Shown in pieces: positions 30,060 to 41,397 of a stretch of 64,000 nt of DNA. The DNA is from Eriocheir sinensis. Its lineage: Eukaryota > Arthropoda > Malacostraca > Decapoda > Varunidae. Positions within the stretch are counted from its first letter, which is position 1, and every line of letters begins with the position of its first letter. The position numbers were made by a program, and so were the translations under genes. The notes under the pieces were generated by a model. The model was not told where the DNA came from, did not search any database, and saw only the letters and a program-made list of their open reading frames with translations. The stretch covers positions 1-64,000 of the forward strand of contig NW_026111836.1 in the NCBI RefSeq assembly GCF_024679095.1, written 5' to 3'.

Positions 30060-30219
30060 TCAGGCCGCCTCCTCTTGGGATGACACTAGACTGACTTCCT
30101 CCTCCAGTCTTGTCTTCAGGGTTTTGTAATGACTGTAGACTGACTGACTGACTTCCTCTTTCAGCCTTCTGGGTTTTGTAATTTCATCTTCGTCTTCTCC
30201 TGGTTGTCCCTGAGAAGGC
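30060..30219 (-). CDS. Candidate terminal exon of an unknown minus-strand gene
   Basis: On the minus strand a good acceptor (TTTGGTTCATTTCAG) precedes an open segment of 53 residues ending in TGA at 30062-30060: PSQGQPGEDEDEITKPRRLK, then EEVSQSVYSHYKTLKTRLEE. The composition is polar and acidic-basic, unlike the nearby transposons, and no RT or transposase motif is present. Upstream exons, if any, would have to lie at higher coordinates, perhaps beyond the inverted duplication. No polyadenylation signal is obvious. It could also be chance. Confidence 0.35.
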
Positions 30220-30896
30220 CTGAAATGAACCAAAAAGGAAACCAATACAAGTTCACACAGGGAACAAGATATATAAATGCATAGGGAACTAGAAGATACT
30301 TGGGAATATATACTTATTTTATGCATAAGAAAGAAAATAGACAAAGCAATACTTCCAAGACTGGAGAGCAAGACAATACATTCTCCCCTTCTTCTCCCCC
30401 CCCCAAAAAAAAGGAAAATTCTAAACCCTTTCACTAAGTTGTGGGGTCACTGGGCTGGGACGAGGCACTCAGAACAACGACACTTGTCAACCACAGAGTC
30501 TTAGAGTGAAGCATCTTATTGGTGGGTTATGTGGAGTGAGTGGAGGTAGTGGTGTAGGTGGAAGGTAGAACAGTTAACCCGTTCACTGCGGTTGGCACAG
30601 ATTTCGCCTTCACTGGTATCCTGGCGGCGGATGCTCAAACGGTCGTATCTCAACATTTGGTCCTAAATCCGCCATTGTGGTCGCAAGTGCTGCCCCGTGC
30701 GATGTTCAAAAAACGTCCTAGACGCCATCTTGTGCCCCTCAGCCTGACTGCTCGGGAGCGGGGCTAGATCCGACCAGTTTCCGTCCTAACCCGTCGCCAT
30801 TGAAGAAGTGTTTCCGCCTCATCCACATCTCCACCTCTATACACAATATAAGGTACGTGTTTGAGCTCCTACCTTTGTATAGCTTTACATTAAGGT

Positions 30897-31225
30897 GGCA
30901 AGAGTCACATGAAGGACAATTACGATGATATGTGGGCTGGTTATGGAGAAATAAGGTAGGGCACATGAGGCAGTGGTGTGGGTTGTTTTCATCAATATTT
31001 CTTAATCCCATGGAGTTCTTAAAGCTTCCATGCATATGAATATTGTTGTTTGAGCGTAGCAAGAGTCACATGAAGGACAATTACGATGATATGTGGGCTG
31101 GTTATGGAGAAATAAGGTAGGGCTCATGAGGCAGTGATGTGGGTTGTTTTCATCAATATTTCTTAATCCCATGGAGTTCTTAAAGCTTCCATGCATATGA
31201 ATAGCGTTGTTTGAGCGTAGCAAGA
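30897..31225. repeat. 161-bp tandem duplication upstream of the transposase
   Basis: AGAGTCACATGAAGGACAAT recurs after 161 bp (30901 and 31062), the two copies differing at a few positions. It lies directly before the transposase start and is present in both arms (right arm about 48069-48397), so it predates the inverted duplication. Confidence 0.85.
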
Positions 31226-31298
31226 GTCACTGGGGCTGGGAAGGGCAGGGTGTTGTTCTACTTAATTCTAGTAATGTGGTTATTTCTGTGTTTCACAG

Positions 31299-32862
31299 AT
31301 GGAGTATGTTGCGGTATACGTTTTCAGTCGCAGACTGCGCAGAGAAAGGAGATATCGGGACCCACTTGACCCACTACACGTTAGTGATGAACATCTGTTG
31401 CGGGTGTATAGATTTCCCCGTCAAGAAATCATCAGGCTCTGTGATGAGCTGCGTCCCCACCTGGAAAGGAGAACCAGGAGGGCACATGCACTCCCAACTC
31501 ACACCCAGGTTCTGGCTGCACTAAGGTTTTTTGCAAGTGGCAGCTTCCAAACTGTTATTGGAGACACTGTTGGAATGGACCAATCAAGTGTTAGTAGGGC
31601 CATTGACAAAGTAACTCAAGTACTTTGTGTAAAGGCCAGTCAAGAGATAAAGATGCCAACCACAGCAATAGATATCAACAGAGCTATGCAGGACTTCAGA
31701 CGCACTGGTAACTTTCCAAGAGTGATAGGTGCCATTGATGGAACCCACATTCGCATCAAGGCCCCAGAGGAAAATGAAGAGATTTATGTCAACCGGAAAC
31801 AATTCCACTCCCTAAATATACAGGCTGTGGGTGACACCAACAACAAGATCATCAGCTACGACACCAGTTACCCAGGGAGCACACATGATTCCTTTATATG
31901 GAGACACTGTGCCCTTAAGCAGCGGTTCCTTGCTGGTCATTTTGGAGATGCTCTTTTAATAGGTATGTTTCCTTATATATTCCATGTAATTCTATCAAAT
32001 TACCTGTGCTTTCGTACCACATGCCTACATGTTCAGATTTTTGCCTGCATAGAAGAAACCTCATAATTGTATATTATATCTTGTGATTACATGTTAATGA
32101 ATGTTAACCTTCTAGACATGTCATATTGTTATGATAACAAAACTCTTAGTAGAACTGCATATGACATTAAAATTTTTAACATAGTTTTCATGCATTTCGT
32201 AGTGGAAAGACTGTCTCACATAACACTACATTGTCAATGCCACATCATGTTACTCATCAAGCTCGTCTATACATGATGTCAACAGTAAATGGTATTATTA
32301 TGAGGGTCTGGCAGTTCAACAACTTTCTTAGTGATTACAAGCAGCCAGCCACAGTTGGGTTACCATCAGTACAAAAGTAACAAAATATCACTGCAATTTT
32401 TTTAGCATTATTGACAACACCAAGGCACAGCTACCCATACTCAAATTGTTCCTATGCTAAATGAATAATGAATTAATGAATTTTCCATTTCACAGGAGAC
32501 AGTGGGTATCCTCTGGAGCCATTCCTGATGACCCCAGTTGTACACCCGACAACACCTGGGAGGAACGCTACAACCAGAGCCATCGAAGGACAAGATGCAT
32601 TGTTGAGCGGACGTTTGGGATCCTCAAGTCAAGGTTCAGGTGCCTTCACGAGTCAGGAGGAAGTTTGCAGTACGACCCCGAGAAGACAATGAAGATTGCG
32701 ACTTCTTGCATGCTCCTGCACAACTACTGTGTGGATCGTCGCATTCCCTATGTTGGTGATCTTGTGCAAGAAGAAGAAGTACCAGTTCAGCCTGTGAGAG
32801 ACAACAGACAGGTTCCTGGTCAAGTTGTCAGGCAGGAAATTATTAGAAACTTCTTTTCCTGA
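31299..32862 (+). pseudogene. HARBI1-like Harbinger transposase, left copy, exon 2 frameshifted
   Basis: Two exons: 31299-31962 (donor TAG|GTATGT) and 32496-32862 (acceptor TTTCACAG), phase 1 at the junction. The protein would cut and join transposon ends. Exon 1 holds HTH-like SQSSVSRAI-type sequence (DQSSVSRAIDKV), then the DDE residues in GAIDGTHIRIKAP and YPGSTHDSFIW; exon 2 starts GDSGYPLEPFLMTPV and has the catalytic glutamate in CIVERTFGILKSRF. Total ~343 residues matches HARBI1-type proteins. Exon 1 is fully open here, but exon 2 has lost one G in the run CCTGGG|AGG near 32560 compared with the right copy, shifting the frame before the glutamate. The partner gene lies convergent at 37939-38945. 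Confidence 0.88.
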
Positions 32863-33057
32863 GTATAGGTAGGCATATATGTAGACCTTGCAGTTATTAA
32901 TAGATTGCTTTCATATGTAAATGTGCAGAACTCACAGTTGGAGCATAAGAATAAAACAAGAAACCATAATGACCACATGCTCATCTTTCTTGATCTGAAT
33001 TTATGTTAATTATTATTAATATCTAATTAATATCAGCTTACACCTGCAGATTGCGTA

Positions 33058-34390
33058 TGGTGCACCGGTGGCCGAGTGGTCAGCGTGTGTACGATCCAGA
33101 GGACTGTACTCCCATTGCAAGACGCTGAGAGAATTCAGCCATGGACACTTGGTGGAGGGTTACCAACATGCTGCCCAGATCTTCAGTCAACCTTAACTTC
33201 TGCATCTTTGATCAAGAGAGGCACCAGGGCTAACACTTCCTCACCACATTCTCATCACCTAGTTTGATACCCTAATTGTCCCTCTCACATACCTTATACA
33301 TTTCAGCACTCTGTACTTTTGACTTGCTTATCATCCTCTTCAACTCTTTAATTGTTGGCCATTTCTCTGCTTCATATAACATAACTAACCTCACATATGC
33401 ACAGTAGCCATTTAACTTGTTCCTTAACCATGTGTTTCAGAATGTGTGTATGTGGTGATCCATAGGACTCGTTTCGGATCTTTTCCGTTTGGTGTACAGC
33501 GCTAAAATTAATTTTAATATAGATTTTCTTATGTATTTTTGTCCGTAGAATCCGAATATGACAACCGTTTTATGGAGAAACGAACAGTTTTTAAGTTATT
33601 TTCCTTTACGCTGCAGCCGCCGCAGCCTCAAAATAGCTCGCAGAGGGCTTAGGGTCGGGGAGCATATTTAAACTACTCCAACCGAACTTTACGACCTACT
33701 AACGGGGGGGCTGCGCCCCCCTCGACCCCCCCTAATAACCAGGGGGGGCTACGCCCCTCCCTGGACCCCCCCCTCATGTATATGTGACTTATTTCAGCGA
33801 GGAGGTATTTCTCGCAACACCCGCTGCAGCCTCGCCGCGGCCAGCACCAGAGGCGACGCGCTTTCGTAAACATTATCCCATATTTTCAAGAGTAAAAAAA
33901 AAGTCCTTGAATTGGATTTTCAAAGCGTTTCCATGACTGCTGAAGGTTTGCAAACGGAATACTGAATATTACGACTTTTTAAAGTTTGAATTCCTTCAGT
34001 AATAGATAGGAAGAAAATAACTTTAAAGGCAAATAACTCAAAAACTGTTAATTTCTCCAAAAAAATAATGTGATATTCTGATTCTACGGACAAAAATACA
34101 TAGAAAAATCTATATTAAAATTACTTTTAGCGCTGTACGCCAAACGGAAAAGACCCCTCGTTTCCCACCGCAAGACGCTGAGAGTTTCAGCCATGGACAT
34201 GTGGTGGAGGGTTACCAACATGCTGCCCAGCAGATCTTCGGTCAACCCTAACTTCAGCGTCTTCGGTCAAGAGGTTCACCACCTCCACACCACACAGTCT
34301 CATCACCTAGTTTGGTACCCTACTTGTCCATCTCACATACCCCATGTATCTCAGCATTCTGCACTCTTGCCCAGGGAGTGCGGATATTGA
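33058..34390. repeat. ~210-bp direct repeat flanking a foldback; tRNA-like SINE head
   Basis: 33110-33320 and 34168-34380 are related in direct orientation (CAAGACGCTGAGAG, GGAGGGTTACCAACATGCTG, CATCACCTAGTTTG). The first copy has a tRNA-like start, GGTGGCCGAGTGGTCAGCGT, at 33067-33086, resembling an A box of Leu/Ser tRNA; no good B box follows. The foldback at 33479-34153 lies between them. Mirrored in the right arm. Confidence 0.6.
33479..34153. mobile_element. Foldback element with ~135-bp inverted ends, left arm copy
   Basis: Ends begin TCTTTTCCGTTTGG and match in inverted orientation over about 135 bp (TACAGCGCTAAAA, ATTTTTGTCCGTAGAATC). The centre has G/C runs (GGGGGGGCTGCGCCCCCC) and the words CGAACTTTACGACCTACTAA, also found at 61720-61805. 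No coding region. Present in both arms. Confidence 0.8.
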
Positions 34391-34955
34391 TTAGTGATGA
34401 ACCAGGTTGGCGAGGAATGTTTATGGAGGAATGGGAAGGTGCTCATTGCTGGTAAAACTAAAACCCATTTCAATGAAATAACATTCTGATGAACCCCAGC
34501 AGTGAGGTAGTCAATTTACCGGCAAAGGCACAACAACCCCTTAATCATATTAAAAGCATATGACTGACCTGTGTGATTATCTTCCTGTGTTTATGACTGT
34601 AATTATTTATCCTATGTACTGTAATGACTGTTGTGCTAACTGAAGCTGTACTGTTCATACCACAGGTTAATCAAATTAAAAGCATATGGATCACTGCGTA
34701 ATGTGTGATTACTTTTTTCTATAATTATGATTTCTTTTTACCTACAAGAAAGTAACATACCTTCTTGTATAATGGCTTGCTGGAATGCGTACACTTGTCC
34801 AGAAAGGCCATTTTGAATCTCTTTAGAAACAAAAAACTTTTAAAAATATTCCTTTTTACTGTCAATGAACAATGTTACATACACAAACAAAAATAAAGGG
34901 TGTAAAATTGCTCAAAAGAGCAAGCGTATATATACGTACTAAACACTTCCCTAAG

Positions 34956-35128
<173 letters not shown>

Positions 35129-35159
35129 TATACACACACACACTAAACACTGTACGGGT

Positions 35160-35420
35160 TAAGCAAAGGAAGCAGCTCGAGGGGAAGGGCACAAAAAAAT
35201 AAAACCAAATACAAATCACTGCTCCAATAAAGAGTTAAGAGGAGAGGACAATTTGTGGGTGTCCTGATCAATATTCTCCTCTTGAAATAGTGTGTTGTAG
35301 GCAGGAGGAAAAACAGATGAAGGAAGATTGCTCCAGAGTTTACCAGTGTAAGGGCTGAAAGAGTGAAAATGCTACTGGTTAACTATTGCATAAGGGATTT
35401 ATTTCGACAATAAAGGGATG
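35160..35420 (-). pseudogene. 3' end fragment of RT family A in the left arm
   Basis: GCTCGAGGGGAAGGGCAC, AGGCAGGAGGAAAAACAG and TTGCTCCAGAGTTTACCAG correspond to the 3' part of the RT at 11530-12171. About 260 bp, several stops. Its mirror is at 43960-44215. Confidence 0.75.
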
Positions 35421-35429
35421 AGCTCCCAC

Positions 35430-36096
35430 CAGGGGATGGCCACGGCAGACGAGTTTCCATCTCTCCAGACACTCCCTTGCTTTCTCAAAGTTTCAAGGAC
35501 CTTTCACCCCTCTCCCTAACGTACTCTTGCACCCTATCTCCATTTCACTGGAGATTTTCTCTAACATTCCCTCCCTCTCACTCACATATCATAGACTCTT
35601 ACTCTCCTCACTTCGCTCCATGTGACCAAACCACTTTAAAGTCTGCCCTTCACTTCTTCCCCTCATCCCCATGACCTATTCCAAAACGCTCATACACACT
35701 TGCATTACTCATTGCAGCCATTCTAGTCACACCACAAGCACTTCTCAAAAAACTCCTTTCCACTGCCTGCATTCTAGACCTATTGACTTTCATGTTTCAC
35801 TAGCATATGTGAGGGTTGGTACTATTACTGTATTTCTCAAATCCCTCTTTACCTCCATGCTCAAACTTCTGCCATTCATGATACGTCCCAAAGACTCTAC
35901 CACCCTTCTTCCTTGCAATGCCCTTTCTCTTGTCTCTCCCTCCATACCCCAATGCTTGCACATAACTAATCCAAGGTATTTACACTCATCATTCAAAATT
36001 ATTTTGCATTTATTTTCACATAAAAATAATCATTCTCTACCTCAATTGCCTTATTCCACCCATGAAACCAAATTAAATACATATTTGTACCTTTAG
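35430..36096 (-). pseudogene. RT C-terminal fragment in the left arm
   Basis: The minus strand from about 35996 reads NDECKYLGLVM, GRRVVESLGRIMNGRS, VKRDLRNTVIVPTLTYASET, then decays with stops. It is a relative of the RT at 27890-29695. Mirror at 43277-43960. Confidence 0.75.
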
Positions 36097-36390
36097 TTGC
36101 ACATATGAGTCTGGTATGAGATGAAACGGGAGCAAATAACATCAGTACCAAAGGTCTTTACTAAATATCACAGTTGAGATGAACGAATAGACCCAAAACA
36201 GGGTTTGCATACAATGTATACAAAACCTACATCAATATTGCACATTAAATAGCTTGTCCTGTTTGAACAGTGTCCAGTAGCAGTGGCACAACTTACAAGT
36301 AACTGTGCCATGCATAGTTCTGACAATAGTATGCATGATAAAAAGACTACCACAGCCTATCACAGGAGTTGCAGATATCACATGCAAATG

Positions 36391-37010
36391 TAACACAATA
36401 TATTGACTAGGTGACATGAATGACACATATGTATATCACAGTGATTCCCAATATCACACATACATAATGCATAAATATATTCAATGGCTATTTGTGTTTG
36501 TGACATGAACGACACATGTATATCACAGTGATTATTCCAAAGCTTTTGACTTCACATTATAAAAATATAACAGTTCTCTTACTTATCCACATTATAAAAA
36601 TATAACTGTTCTCTCACTTATCCTACCTGTGAAACATAAGTAAATACATATTTGTACCTTTACTTGCGAGCAATTAACATCAGCACCAAAGTTCTATACT
36701 CCATAACACAATATATTGACTAGGTGACATGAATGACACATATGTATATCACAGTGATTCCCAATATCACACATACATAATGCATAAATATATTCAATGG
36801 CTATTTGTGTTTGTGACATGAACGACACACATGTATATCACAGTGATTATTCCAAAGCTTTTGACTTCACATTATAAAAATATAACCGTTCTCTTACTTA
36901 TCCACATTATAAAAATATAACTGTTCCTCCTTCAAGGTGTAGGAGTTCTGTAGGCTTTGCTCGTCACCCGTCACTGATGGTGGGCTCGCCCAATGTGAAG
37001 GCATCGGGAA
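36391..37010. repeat. 313-bp tandem duplication, left arm only
   Basis: TAACACAATATATTGACTAG recurs at 36391 and 36704 with the following ~200 bp nearly identical. The right arm has only one copy (about 42780-42990), so this duplication arose after the arms separated, or was lost on the right. Confidence 0.85.
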
Positions 37011-37075
37011 AGTCCACCGCACAGTTGGGTCTTTGGCTAGTCGGGGGATAAATCCCCTGGCTACCCAGGGTACGT

Positions 37076-37875
37076 CAATGGACCGTATTGGCTATCCGGC
37101 GGTGACTCGGAGACAGGTACTGTTTTGACTTAACTCGGTTCCTCTTTTCTTTTGGAAAAAATAATAATGGCTGTCGTTTGAGCCTTATGTCCAAACGTAG
37201 TACCTGCTGATAGAAAAAATGCATTTATGCTTTGCTGGTAAGGTTTTAAGGTTTGCGTCTGTGTGTGGTGTGTGACCACTGAGGGCGAATGTGACGCAGG
37301 CCACAGTCTCCTGAGCAGCCCAAACGGGCAAACACAGCTTGGGAGGTTTCATATTTTTTGCCCAGCAGCTTAAAATGATTGAACTTGCTGTTGAATAATT
37401 GCTAGTTGAAGTACCTGTAGCTATTTTGACCTCTGGCCTTAAGATAAGAGATTTACAGACATCCTCTCCAGCGAGAGGGCGTCTGTAAACACTTATCTTA
37501 AGACCAGAGGTCAAAATAGCTACGAACAATTATTTTACAGCAAGTTAAATCATTTTTAAGCTGCTGGAGAGCAAAATAAAGCCCTGGGCAAAAAAAAATA
37601 CGAAACCTCCCAAGCTGTGTTTTGTCCATTTGGGCCGCTCAGGAGACTGCGGCCCGCGGCACATTCGCCCCTCACTGGTCACACACACCACACACAGACG
37701 CAAGCCTTAAAATCTGACCAGCAAAGGGTAAATCCTTTTTTTTTTTCTACCAGCAGGTACCACATTTGGCTCCAAACGACAGCCAGGCTTATTTTTTGCG
37801 GAATTAGAAAAAATGAACTGAGGGATGTCAATACAGTACTTGTCTCCAGTCGCCGGATAGCCAATACGTTCATTG
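37076..37875. repeat. 800-bp nearly loop-free palindrome, left arm copy
   Basis: Sequence from CAATGGACCGTATTGG inward mirrors that from CCAATACGTTCATTG outward, with the centre near 37476 (CCTCTCCAGCGAGAGG, a ~4-base loop). The halves are highly similar with small indels. Could extrude as a cruciform or give a long hairpin RNA. Mirror copy at 41823-42610. Confidence 0.88.
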
Positions 37876-37938
37876 CAGAGACCTCAAGTTGTCAAACATG
37901 AGGTCTCTGCAGGCGGGTGCTGCAGATAAACATGCACA

Positions 37939-38945
37939 TTACTGTGGCAGTTTACCTGCAGCACACCGTATAGCAGCTGCAATCTCTGAACCAGCGCGAG
38001 CAATTGCTTGCTCCAGCCTGTCGGTCATCCTCTCCACCGAAGTGTGGAGTGTCTTCTGCACTTCAAACATCGTCCTGTGCAGGATGTTGTGCAGTTCTCC
38101 GGTGGCTGGCTGGGCGGGTGGGAGTGTGGCTGGCTGGGCGGGTGGGAGTGTGGCTGGCTGGGCGGGTGGGAGTGTGGCTGGCTGGGCGGGTGGGAGTGTG
38201 GTTGGCTGGGCGGGCATAGGGGTGGTGGGTCGTTGAGGGCCTGGGCCTTGATGCCTGTCTTGGGGTGCCCATAAATGCCACATATAAATGGTCATTAAGG
38301 GCCGCAGGCATATCCACTGGTATAACCTCGGTGGTGGGCTGCACCTGCCTCCACTCCTCTTCCTCCTCCTCCTCCTCTACAGGTGTTGCAGCATCCTGGT
38401 ATTCTGTAAGGAAATCACAACATATAAATGCTATACAGCGGTATTATTAAACCATTGCTAAGTTCCTACACCCTCCCGGGAGCCTTGAGGAATCTATGCC
38501 TCCTAGTGCCTAGATACTAAATATCATAAATTAAATTAACATTTACTGTAGAATTAAGACTAAAAATATATAACAAGTATTAGGTCTATTTCAAATGTGA
38601 AACTTGCTCCTAACGTATTGTTTTTTTAGGTTGTAAATGTATATTACAACAATATAACTAATGTGTATACATTTTGACTTTCTGGTGTACACTGTGTAGT
38701 TAACACAAGATAGTGTATGTGTAGTTAGTATTACACATAACAATATTCAATGGTTAATCGTTATCATTCAGTAAGAATCATATTTCTGATCATAACGCAA
38801 ATATATTTTTATGTCTCACCCTGTGTCAGTGCCAATTGGTCCGGGTTTGGAATCCCACGATGGCCCATGATGGCCTCCACAGGAATTAAGCCCAGCACAA
38901 TTTCTTCCGCCACTGAATAATGTGTCTTTTGTGCTGGGCCGCCAC
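37939..38945 (-). pseudogene. Harbinger Myb/SANT-like partner gene, last two exons, left copy
   Basis: On the minus strand, exon 38945-38820 (acceptor TTCTTCTCAG, donor G|GTGAG) encodes GGPAQKTHYSVAEEIVLGL and ends in phase 1; the next exon starts at 38403 (acceptor TTCCTTACAG) and completes the codon, reading YQDAATPV, an acidic run, ALNDHLYVAFMGT, four units of PTRPASH-type repeat (24 bp each), and EVQKTLHTSVERMTDRLEQA to the stop at 37939. This layout is typical of the second Harbinger protein. A 17-bp deletion relative to the right copy (near 38075) breaks the frame. The N-terminal DNA-binding exons are missing: a non-LTR fragment begins at about 39015. Confidence 0.72.
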
Positions 38946-39014
38946 CTGAGAAGAAAGGAAAATGATGAATGGTAACATTTAGCAGGCAGTTTATATGACA
39001 GACATATTTTAATT

Positions 39015-39258
39015 CATGACTCACAGCATGGGTTTACTGAAGGAAAGTCGTGCCTTACTAATCTTATATCCTTTTACAATAGAGTATACGGGCAGCTGAC
39101 AATGATGAGAGCTATGATGTGGTTTATCTTGATTTTAGTAAGGCCTTCGATAAGGTACCTCACCAGAGACTGTTAAATAAAGTCAGGGCTCATGGGATAA
39201 GAGGGTCCAGTGTAGGCCACCCGGCCTCTTGCAGTTTCCCTATGTTCTTATGTTCTTT
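39015..39258 (+). pseudogene. Internally deleted non-LTR RT fragment
   Basis: Reads HGFTEGKSCLTNLISFYN, then in another frame VYLDFSKAFDKVPHQRLLNK and AHGIRG, and jumps directly to the family's 3' terminus (GGCCACCCGGCCTCTTGCAG). The same terminus closes the RT at 51890-52510, so the palm and C-terminal part have been deleted. Lies in the spacer of the inverted duplication. Confidence 0.75.
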
Positions 39259-39263
39259 TTATG

Positions 39264-39460
39264 TTGGGGCTTGGAAGGGCAGGGTGTGGCAGGGTGTTGG
39301 GGCTTGGAAGGGCAGGGTGTGGCAGGATGTTGGGGCTTGGAAGGGCAGGGTGTGGCAGGGTGTTGGGGCTTGGAAGGGCAGGGTGTGGCAGGGTGTTGGG
39401 GCTTGGAAGGGCAAGGTGTGGCAGGGTGTTGGGGCTTGGAAGGGCAGGGTGTGGCATCTG
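39264..39460. repeat. 33-bp minisatellite, 6 copies
   Basis: TTGGGGCTTGGAAGGGCAGG plus GTGTGGCAGGGTG repeated every 33 bp. Open in all six frames because 33 is divisible by three. Spacer only. Confidence 0.92.
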
Positions 39461-39563
39461 ACTCCGACCAATATTTCATTAGTTTTCTACATTATGGCTA
39501 GTCTATACGAACTAGGGGAAATACTTACTTACAGATACTTACAGAAGACCTCCTGGAAGAGGC

Positions 39564-40514
39564 TTACGCCTGTGACTCCAGATCTACGTTAACAACTTGT
39601 GGCAGTGTGTGGTGGATGATTTGAGCCTTGTAATTATATTTCAAATCTTGGTTAGCCCAGAATTGATCGAGTCTGGATTCAAACTGAATCACTGTTGTTG
39701 CCGTCACCACCCACTCAGGCAGTTGATTCCAATTATTCACTACTCTACTTGGGAAAGCATACTTCCTTACATCCAACCGTGATCTTGACTAAAACAGTTT
39801 CAATGAATTTCCCCTACTCCTGCTTTCTTCTCTAAGTTTCAATATTCCTCTGGTACATGCATCATCATATTTCCCAGTGAGTATCTTATAGGCCTCAATT
39901 AGATCTCCCCTTGCTCTTCTATATGCCAGTGTGGGCAGTCTCAGCTTCCTCAGTCTCTCTTCGTAGGAAAGTCCCTTGAGTTCAGGCACCATCCTAGTAG
40001 CCCTTCGCTGAACGTTTTCCACAATTTCAATGTCTTTCACCAAGTAAGGACTCCATACTTGGTTGGCGTATTCAATGCATGGCCTTACCAGTGCCTTAAA
40101 CAAGGATTTAAATATTTCAGAATCCAATGAAACAAAAGTTCTTCTAATTATTCCCACTAAATTATTGGCTTTATTTACTTTTTCTACTAGATGGTCAGCA
40201 CAACTTAGTTTATTGTTTATAATGACACCCACATCTTTCTCTGTAGTAATCCTCATTAACTGTTTCTCCATGTGATATCCTTGATCTTCAACAGATGTTC
40301 TTCCTATTCTCATGTATTTGCATTTGTCTGGATGAAATCTTAATAACCATTTTTCACTCCATGAATATAAGTCTAACACATCTTGCTGCAACTTCCGACA
40401 GTCATCTTCTTCTTTAATGCATCTAAAGATCTTAGTATCATCCGCATACATATATACTTCACTATCATTTGATATTTTATCAGGGAGATCATTTATGAAT
40501 ATTACAAACAGCAA
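39564..40514 (-). pseudogene. CR1-like RT fragment in the spacer, one nonsense codon
   Basis: Minus strand: FVIFINDLPDKIS, MYADDTKIF (intact YADD), LLRFHPDKCKYM, EKDVGVIINN, ALVRPCIEYANQVWSPY, LPTLAYRRARGDLIEAYK. A TAG at about 39791 interrupts; the same frame continues with DVRKYAFPSRVVNNWNQLP. The RT is 5'-truncated at about 40514, before the fingers. One of the better-preserved RTs here. Confidence 0.85.
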
Positions 40515-40963
40515 TGGCCCTGTTTGCGTCTTCTTGAGGATGGGCCAAGTGAGGCGCGGATGACTGGTGTGAGGAGTGGTCGGGCTCTACGAGGTCAGGT
40601 GTTGCCACTGAAACAGTCGGTGGAAGAATGGAAGGAAGTAGGGAAGCGTAGCAAGTGGTCTGGCTAGACGGCCCCGCACCAAATGCCCAAGTTTCCATCG
40701 TTTGTTTACAAACACCTTCCTCGATCCTGATTGGCTGTCTTCTTTGTTTCAGTGATTTCCATTGGTTGCAATCACATCAGCTGGTGAGCTGCCGGCCCTC
40801 TACCGCCTCACTCATGAACCATAGGGCTAACCCTTAGCACCCCGCTGCGACCGCGCTGTGCATCGCTGCGGAGGACGGTCCTAGCGGGGAGCTAACTTGC
40901 GACGCGACCCGTGACTTACAACCGTCTCCGGGGCTAAGTTACCACCCCTTTGAGCATCCGGCG
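40515..40963. other. Spacer sequence next to the right arm
   Basis: No gene recognised. The last 20 bases (about 40948-40963) resemble the outer start of the arms, giving the junction described in the findings. Confidence 0.4.
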
Positions 40964-41031
40964 CCAGGATGCTGCAACACCTGTAGAGGAGGAGGAGGAG
41001 GAAGAGGAGTGGAGGCAGGTGCAGCCCACCA

Positions 41032-41397
41032 GTATATAGGGGAGGCGGTGGCTGAGTCGTCAAAGTAACGGCCTCGTGTTCAGGAGGATGAGTTCAATCC
41101 GCCCGGTGCCACCAAGCTGGGATTTTTCAGCCGCCGCCGAGTGGCTTAAAACTACCCACATGCTCTCCAGAAGACCACCTATCAACCCGGTCTCTAGATT
41201 CTAGGATTAAAGATGAGCTCTGGGAGGGCAGCATGAGCCAATGCAAGATGGCGCCACTATAAACACTCGCCTGCGCCAGAACGGGCTGGGCCGACCATCA
41301 GGACCTACCGGAAAGAAGCCTTGGACCGACCATCAGGATCCACCTGGAAGAAGCCTACCGGCGCAATAGGCTGCAATGTAAAAAAAAAAAAAAAAAA
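41032..41397 (+). mobile_element. tRNA-derived SINE inserted in the right arm only
   Basis: Head with A-box-like GGTGGCTGAGTCG (41047-41059) and B-box-like GAGTTCAATCC (41090-41100); body with GCGCCACTATAAACACTCGC and GGGCCGACCATCAGGA; poly-A tail of ~18 at 41380-41397. The left arm is uninterrupted at the matching point (CCCACCA then CCGAGG), so the empty site is known. No clear target duplication. Confidence 0.88.

Noticed and set aside
33063..33135. tRNA gene (Leu/Ser-like GGTGGCCGAGTGGTCAGCG)
   Set aside because: Only the A-box region matches; no B box, anticodon arm or closing acceptor stem. It is more likely a SINE head.
39229..39592. Proline/glycine-rich frames in the 33-bp array
   Set aside because: Open on six frames; minisatellite artefact.
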